From WHSW01 sp963722175 (GTDB lineage: Bacteria; Actinomycetota; Thermoleophilia; Solirubrobacterales; 70-9), in assembly GCA_963722175.1 (NCBI GenBank), contig CAVRKA010000005.1, positions 1 to 64,000 of the forward strand: a stretch of DNA of 64,000 nt. Reading direction: 5' to 3'. Positions 59,356 to 64,000 of the stretch are shown in pieces; position 1 is the first letter of the stretch, and each line of letters opens with the position of its first letter. A program made the position numbers and the translations under genes. The notes below the pieces were generated by a model. The model did no database searches. It worked only from the letters and a program-made list of their open reading frames with translations, and was not told where the DNA came from.

Positions 59356-61008
59356 CTACATCCGCTCCGGAGCGCCGACCCCGAGCAGGCCGAGCGTCGA
59401 CGCGATCGTCCGCTTCGCCGCCTGGCAGAGCGCCAGCCGCGCCGGCTCGACCCCCGGCTCCTCGGCGCCGAGCACCCGGCAGTCGCGATAGAAGCCGTGG
59501 AAGTCCGCCGCGGTGGCCATCGCGTAGGCGCAGAGGCGGTGCGGCGCCCGGCGCTCGGCGGCGGTTGCGACCTCGGCCGGCAGCTCCAGCAGCCGCCGGA
59601 CGAGCGCGCGCTCGCTCGGCTCGGCGGCCGCCGCGAGCGCCGCCGTCTCCGTCGCGGCGGCCGCGATCTCATCCTCTGATCCGAAGGCGCCCTCGTCGGC
59701 CGCCTTGCGGAGGATGCTGGCGATCCGCGCGTGGGCGTACTGGACGTAGTAGACCGGGTTGTCCTGCGACCTCGAGCGGGCGAGCTCGAGGTCGATGTCG
59801 ATCGTCGTCTCGTGGCTGCGCTGGAGCATGAAGAACCGGGTCGCGTCGACGCCGATGTCGTCGATCAGCTCGTCGAGGGTGACGAAGTCGCCGCGGCGCT
59901 TGCCCATCCGCTTGCGCTCGCCGCCTTCGACGATCGAGACCATCTGCATGATCGGCGACTCGAACCGGTCCGGGTCGATGTCGAGTGCCGCCAGCGCCGC
60001 CCGCATCCGTGCCAGATAGCCGTGATGGTCGGCGCCGAGGACGTTGATCAGCCGCTGATGCTCGCGCTCGATCTTGTCGAGGTGGTAGGCGATGTCGGGG
60101 GCGAAGTAGGTCGGCTCGCCGTCGGCGCGGACGAGGACGCGGTCCTTGTCGTCGCCGAACTCGGTCGTCCGCAACCACACGGCGCCCTCGCTCTCGTAGA
60201 CGTGGCCGGTGGCGCGGAGCTGCTCGAGCGCGCGCTCGACCGCCCCCGACTCGCGCAGGCGGCGCTCGGAAGACCAGGTGTCGTACTGCACGCCGAAGCG
60301 CTCCAGCGTGGCCTCGATCCGCGCGCGCATGGCCTCGGTCGCGGTGATCTCGAGTGCGGCGAGGTCGGCCGGGTCGACGCCTGCCTCGGCCAGCACGGCG
60401 GCCAACTCACCGACGTACTCGCCGCCGTAGCCGTCCGGAGGCGGGTCGTCGCCCTGCATCCGCGCCGACACCGACTCGGCGAACAGCCGTACCTGGCTGC
60501 CGGCGTCGTTGACGTAGTACTCGCGCTCGACCTCGTCGCCGACCGACTCGAACAGCCGAGCCAATGCGTCGCCGTAGGCGGCCCCGCGGGCGCCGGCCGC
60601 GGTCACCGGCCCGGTCGGGTTCGCGCTCACGAACTCGACCAGGACCCGCTCGCCGGGCTCCGCCGTCGCCCCGATGTCAGCGGCGAGCAGGGCGGCCGTC
60701 GCCTCGCGATGCCAGCGGTCGGAGAGGAAGACGTTCAGGAACCCCGGGCCGGCGACCTCGATCCGCTCGGCGCTCGCGCCCAGCGAGCCGGTGAGCTCGT
60801 CGCGGAGGCGCTCGGCGACCTGGCGCGGTGGCGATCCCGCCATCGGAGCGAGGAGCATCGCCGCGTTGGTCGAGTAGTCGCCGAGCTCCGGCTTCGGTGG
60901 GCGCTCGAGGCTGAGCTTGGCGCCGACGTCGCCCTCGAAGCCGGCGGTCGCCTCGATCACCGTCGCGCGCAGCGCGGCGAGCGGGTCCGATCTGCGGCTG
61001 ACGGCCAT
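59356..61008 (-). CDS. argS: Arginyl-tRNA synthetase
   Basis: 550 residues, family length. An N-terminal Add-1 domain (PKPELGDYSTNAAMLLAPMA) is followed by the catalytic domain (VLVEFVSANPTGPVTAAGAR, AAYGDALARLFESVGDEVER, EYYVNDAGSQVRLFAESV). The KMSKS-like loop is RKRMGKRRGDFVTLDELIDD. The C-terminal anticodon domain contains DNPVYYVQYAHARIASIL. The HIGH-equivalent position (HVGHGR in most of this group) reads TAAGAR here, without either histidine. It charges tRNA-Arg. It is embedded in the glycan cluster, divergent from the epimerase. Confidence 0.93.
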   Translation of the reverse strand: MAVSRRSDPLAALRATVIEATAGFEGDVGAKLSLERPPKPELGDYSTNAAMLLAPMAGSPPRQVAERLRDELTGSLGASAERIEVAGPGFLNVFLSDRWHREATAALLAADIGATAEPGERVLVEFVSANPTGPVTAAGARGAAYGDALARLFESVGDEVEREYYVNDAGSQVRLFAESVSARMQGDDPPPDGYGGEYVGELAAVLAEAGVDPADLAALEITATEAMRARIEATLERFGVQYDTWSSERRLRESGAVERALEQLRATGHVYESEGAVWLRTTEFGDDKDRVLVRADGEPTYFAPDIAYHLDKIEREHQRLINVLGADHHGYLARMRAALAALDIDPDRFESPIMQMVSIVEGGERKRMGKRRGDFVTLDELIDDIGVDATRFFMLQRSHETTIDIDLELARSRSQDNPVYYVQYAHARIASILRKAADEGAFGSEDEIAAAATETAALAAAAEPSERALVRRLLELPAEVATAAERRAPHRLCAYAMATAADFHGFYRDCRVLGAEEPGVEPARLALCQAAKRTIASTLGLLGVGAPERM

Positions 61009-61101
61009 GACTCGATACTAGTGTCGCCCTGGGCCGCGGCGAACCTGTCTCGAAACCAGGCGGGCTGGGAGGTTTTGAGCCAGGTTCTAAGCTGGGCGCC
61101 G

Positions 61102-62043
61102 ATGCGGGCACTCGTAACCGGCGGCGCCGGATTCATCGGGTCGAACCTGGTCGACGCGCTGATCGCGCGCGGTGACCAGGTCGTCGTCCTCGACGACCTC
61201 TCGACCGGCAAGCGCGAGAACCTCGAGCCCGCGCTGGGGAGCGGCGCCGAGCTGGTCGAAGGCAGCATCACCGACGCCGCGGCCATCGCCGAGTCGTTCG
61301 AGCGCGCCCGCCCGGACGCCGTCTTCCACCTCGCGGCGCAGATCGACGTCCGCCGCTCGGTCACCGACCCGCTCTACGACCTCGGGCTCAACGTCGGCGG
61401 CACGCTCAACCTGCTCGAGCGCGCCCGCCACGACGGCGTCGGACGCTTCGTGTTCGCCTCCACCGGTGGCGCGATCTACGGCGAGGGCGAGGGGCGCGAC
61501 CTGCCGCTGGACGAGCGCGCCGACTGCCGCCCGGAGGCCCCGTACGCGCAGTCGAAGCTCGCCGCCGAGGGCTACGTGGCGCTCTACGGGCGCCTGCACG
61601 GACTCGAGTCGACGGTCCTGCGGCTCGGCAACGTCTACGGCCCGCGCCAGGACCCGCGGCTCGAGGCGGGCGTCGTCGCGATCTTTTGCGGGGCGTTGAC
61701 CGGTGGCAACCGCCCGACGGTGTTCGGTGACGGTGAGCAGACCCGCGACTACGTCTACGTCGGCGACGTCGCCGCGGCGTTCGCGAGCGCCGCCGTCGGG
61801 GCGGGCCCGGGTCCGTACAACGTCGGCACCGGTACGGAGACCAGCGTGCTCGAGCTCGGCGGCGCGGTCGCCGCGGCCGCCGGTGCGGAGTTCGACCCCG
61901 AGTTCGCCGCCCCACGACCCGGCGAGGTCCGGCGCTCGTCGATCGATCCCGGCCTTGCGGCGGTGGAGTTCGGCTGGCGCCCGGAGACCTCGCTCGCCGA
62001 GGGGATCGAGCTCACGCTGGCCGCGGTCGCCGCGGCCGAGTAA
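61102..62043 (+). CDS. NAD-dependent sugar epimerase (UDP-glucose 4-epimerase-like)
   Basis: 313 residues from ATG 61102 (the open frame to 59731 is antisense to argS). GxxGxxG NAD motif: ALVTGGAGFIGSNLVDALI. Catalytic Y-x3-K: PYAQSKLAAEGYVALYG (Tyr about 152). FHLAAQIDVRRSVTDP and FASTGGAIYGEGEGRDLP complete an extended short-chain dehydrogenase. It would interconvert UDP-sugars and feed the glycosyltransferases. It is followed by a GT2 gene after 14 bases. Confidence 0.88.
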   Translation: MRALVTGGAGFIGSNLVDALIARGDQVVVLDDLSTGKRENLEPALGSGAELVEGSITDAAAIAESFERARPDAVFHLAAQIDVRRSVTDPLYDLGLNVGGTLNLLERARHDGVGRFVFASTGGAIYGEGEGRDLPLDERADCRPEAPYAQSKLAAEGYVALYGRLHGLESTVLRLGNVYGPRQDPRLEAGVVAIFCGALTGGNRPTVFGDGEQTRDYVYVGDVAAAFASAAVGAGPGPYNVGTGTETSVLELGGAVAAAAGAEFDPEFAAPRPGEVRRSSIDPGLAAVEFGWRPETSLAEGIELTLAAVAAAE

Positions 62044-62057
62044 CCGAGCACCGCGCC

Positions 62058-62942
62058 GTGCCCGCCGCGCCCGGGATCGACGTCGTGATCGTCTCCTACC
62101 GCTGCGAGGCGCTGCTTCGCGATTGCCTCGCGTCGCTGTTCGCCAACCCGCCGGACGGCGGGCTCACGGTCCGCGTCGTCGACAACGCGTCGGGCGACGG
62201 CACCGCCGAGATGGTGCGGCGGGAGTTCCCCCAGGTGGAGCTGACGGTCAACCCGGACAACGCCGGCTTCAGCCGCGCCAACAACCCGGCGCTGGCCCGC
62301 GGCGGCGCTCCGTACGCGCTCGTCCTCAACCCGGACACTCAGATCACGCCCGGTGCACTGCAGCGACTGGTCGACCTGATGGAGGAGCATCCGGAGGTCG
62401 GGATCGCCGGCCCGCGTCTCGAGCTCGAGGACGGCGGCCTCGACCACGCCTCGCGCCGCTCCTTCCCGACCCCGCTGAGCGCCCTCGGCCACTTCACCGG
62501 GCTCGGCCGTCGCGAGAACGCGAGGGGCCGGCTCGCCGAATACCGGGCCCCCGAGGTCGAGTCCGGCCCCGTCGACGCGGTCAACGGCGCCTTCATGTTG
62601 ATCAGGCGCACGGCGCTCGAACGGGTGGGGGCGTTCGACACGCGCTACTGGATGTACATGGAGGACCTCGATCTCTGTTACCGGTTCGCCGCGGCCGGCT
62701 GGACCACCTGGTTCGAGCCGAGCGTGACCGTGATGCACGCCAAGGCCGGGACGAGCGGCAAGCATCGCTCGCTCCGGCTCAACTACGCCTTCCACTACGG
62801 GATGTTCCGCTTCTACCGCGACCACTACGCGGCGCATCGCAACCCGCTGCTGAACGCGGCCGTCTACTGCGGGATCGCGGCGCGCCTCGCCCTCTCGGCG
62901 ACGCGGGACTCGATCGCCCGGGTCACTCGCCCTCGTACCTGA
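62058..62942 (+). CDS. GT2 family glycosyltransferase (WbbL/rhamnosyl-like)
   Basis: 294 residues from GTG 62058. Motifs: IDVVIVSYRCEALLRDCLAS, VRVVDNASGDGTAEMVRREF, NAGFSRANNPALARGGAPYA, LVLNPDTQITPGALQRL (NPDT for the metal), and YWMYMEDLDLCYRFAAAGWT (ED...R). A C-terminal helix with HYGMFRFYRDHYAAHRNPLL is characteristic of this branch. It is likely coupled with the epimerase. Its stop overlaps the M48 gene by 20 bases from the other side. Confidence 0.87.
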   Translation: MPAAPGIDVVIVSYRCEALLRDCLASLFANPPDGGLTVRVVDNASGDGTAEMVRREFPQVELTVNPDNAGFSRANNPALARGGAPYALVLNPDTQITPGALQRLVDLMEEHPEVGIAGPRLELEDGGLDHASRRSFPTPLSALGHFTGLGRRENARGRLAEYRAPEVESGPVDAVNGAFMLIRRTALERVGAFDTRYWMYMEDLDLCYRFAAAGWTTWFEPSVTVMHAKAGTSGKHRSLRLNYAFHYGMFRFYRDHYAAHRNPLLNAAVYCGIAARLALSATRDSIARVTRPRT

Positions 62943-64000
62943 GCGCAGCGCCGATCCGCTCGACCGTCGGCGGGTGGGTGCCGAAGATCGCGCTCGACCA
63001 ACCTGGCGGATCCGGGTCGGAGAGGTTCCTCCGCGCGAGCTGGAGCTGGAGATCGATCAGCGCTTCGGGATCGTCGGTGAGCTCGAGCGCGAACCGATCG
63101 GCGCTGGCCTCCACGTTGCGCGAGAGCTGGTTGCCCGGGATGCCGAGCGCGATCGAGGCGATCGTCAACGCCAGCATGTAGATCGGCACCGCGGCCGGGG
63201 ACCTCGGGTCGACGCCCTGCCGGCCGGCGATCGCGAGGCTGAGCTCGCGGACGAACAGGAGGCCGAGGGGGGCGACGATCGCGACGTAGGCGATCCCCCG
63301 CGGGATGTCCCCGTGGGCGACGTGGCCGAGCTCGTGGGCGACGACCGAGCGCAGCTCGGGGCGTTCCGCCTCATCGAGCAGGTTGTCGTAGAGGACGACG
63401 CGCTTGGTCGAGCCGATCCCGTCGACGAAGGCGTTCAGCGAGGTCACCCGCCGGCTGGCGTCGATCCGGTAGACCTCGCCGATGTCGACGCCCGCCTCGT
63501 CGGCGAGCTCGAGCACGTCGGAGCGCGCCGGGCTCGATTCCGGCAGCCGCTCGAACTTGTTGTAGATCGGGGCGAGAACGACCGGGGCGACCCAGATGAA
63601 CACCGCCGCCAGGCCGGTCGTCAGCGCGGCGCCGGGAATCCACCAGCGGCGCGGGAAGCGGCGCACCAGTGCCAACAGGAGGGCCGTGCCGCCCGCGGTC
63701 AGGATCGCGGTGATCCCGGCCGAGCGCGCCAGGTCCCAAAGCCACGAGCCGAGGTCCTGGGTCGAGAGGCCGGCGTCGACCGCCCGCTCGTGCGAGATCA
63801 GGCCGAGCGGGATCGCGACCACGGTCGTCAGCAGCGCGACCGAGGCGCCGGCGACCGCGGCGCCGAGCAGGGGTCTCGACGCGAGCCGCTCGAGGGTCCG
63901 GCGCAGGGGCGCCGGACGCCCGAACGCGACGGCGAGCAGGACCGCGCCCTCGACCCCCAGCCCGGCGATCCCGAGCCAGCGCTGCGGGGTTCGGAAGTCG
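62923..64000 (-). CDS. M48 family membrane metalloprotease (Ste24/CAAX-type), truncated by the window
   Basis: The C-terminal ~359 residues; the frame is open through the right edge, and the 5' end is outside. The zinc motif is VVAHELGHVAHGD (HExxH), with the third ligand in SRNVEASADRFALELT (ExxxD). PVVLAPIYNKFERLPESSPA and DASRRVTSLNAFVDGIGST are the Ste24-type landmarks ahead of it. Helices lie on both sides (about 15-35 and 70-90 of the visible part). It would cleave membrane proteins at the cytoplasmic face. The start seen at 63822 is internal. Confidence 0.9.
   Translation of the reverse strand, partial: DFRTPQRWLGIAGLGVEGAVLLAVAFGRPAPLRRTLERLASRPLLGAAVAGASVALLTTVVAIPLGLISHERAVDAGLSTQDLGSWLWDLARSAGITAILTAGGTALLLALVRRFPRRWWIPGAALTTGLAAVFIWVAPVVLAPIYNKFERLPESSPARSDVLELADEAGVDIGEVYRIDASRRVTSLNAFVDGIGSTKRVVLYDNLLDEAERPELRSVVAHELGHVAHGDIPRGIAYVAIVAPLGLLFVRELSLAIAGRQGVDPRSPAAVPIYMLALTIASIALGIPGNQLSRNVEASADRFALELTDDPEALIDLQLQLARRNLSDPDPPGWSSAIFGTHPPTVERIGAALRYEGE

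Noticed and set aside
1..64000. CRISPR arrays, rRNA genes, transposase or integrase genes
   Set aside because: I looked for regularly spaced repeats, rRNA landmarks and DDE or tyrosine recombinase motifs and saw none.

Overview
This 64 kb window looks like chromosome from a high-GC Gram-positive, most likely an actinobacterium of the Thermoleophilia/Solirubrobacterales type. This is inferred from gene content: the order rplM-rpsI-glmM-glmS-DUF3352-acpS-nnr-alr, GuaB3-type IMP dehydrogenase, frequent GTG and TTG starts, many 1-8 bp stop/start overlaps, and secreted proteins opening with an HLTYANV-type leader that I associate with this class. No 16S rRNA is present, so the placement is inference.

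Layout. (1) 1-6.3 kb is an accessory strip of lower coding quality: two broken copies of one small secreted family (391-951 and 2809-3392) flank a broken repeat (beta-propeller-like) gene. Small membrane proteins and a lipoprotein follow, then a frameshifted PD-(D/E)XK nuclease. (2) 6.3-10.6 kb is an aa3-type cytochrome c oxidase operon (ctaC-ctaD-unknown two-domain protein-ctaE). (3) 10.7-17.1 kb holds a GT4 glycosyltransferase, a zinc-ribbon protein, a secreted protein, and a coupled ABC-2 exporter plus GH63-like glycosidase unit. (4) 17.1-17.9 kb is non-coding, with an inverted-repeat cluster, a serine-type tRNA-like element carrying a GCC anticodon, and a terminator. (5) 17.9-33.4 kb is a long leftward run of secreted proteins, a sedolisin protease, infA, and housekeeping genes. 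These cover CCA addition or related nucleotidyl transfer, D-alanine, NAD(P)HX repair, the ACP synthase, UDP-GlcNAc precursors, and ribosomal proteins S9 and L13. (6) 33.5-37.9 kb has two M23 peptidases, a flippase, and a small module flanked by copies of the guaA 3' end that carries a YadA-head-like repeat protein. (7) 37.9-45.0 kb carries guaA, guaB3, a sugar-phosphate kinase, a D,D-carboxypeptidase, a LysM protein, pyrF and HU. (8) 45-63 kb is a surface-glycan cluster: FAD oxidoreductase, a GT39-like membrane protein, many GT2/GT4 enzymes, a flippase, a methyltransferase and an epimerase, with argS embedded. An M48 protease runs off the right edge.

How the genes work together. Cell-envelope biogenesis dominates: GlmS/GlmM make UDP-GlcNAc precursor, Alr makes D-Ala, and Dac, M23 and LysM proteins remodel peptidoglycan. 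The GT/flippase cluster probably builds and exports a polysaccharide. At least seven genes carry single-base frame breaks, dense in the first 6 kb and sparse elsewhere. Sequencing or assembly error near a contig end and true gene decay both fit, and each case is marked.
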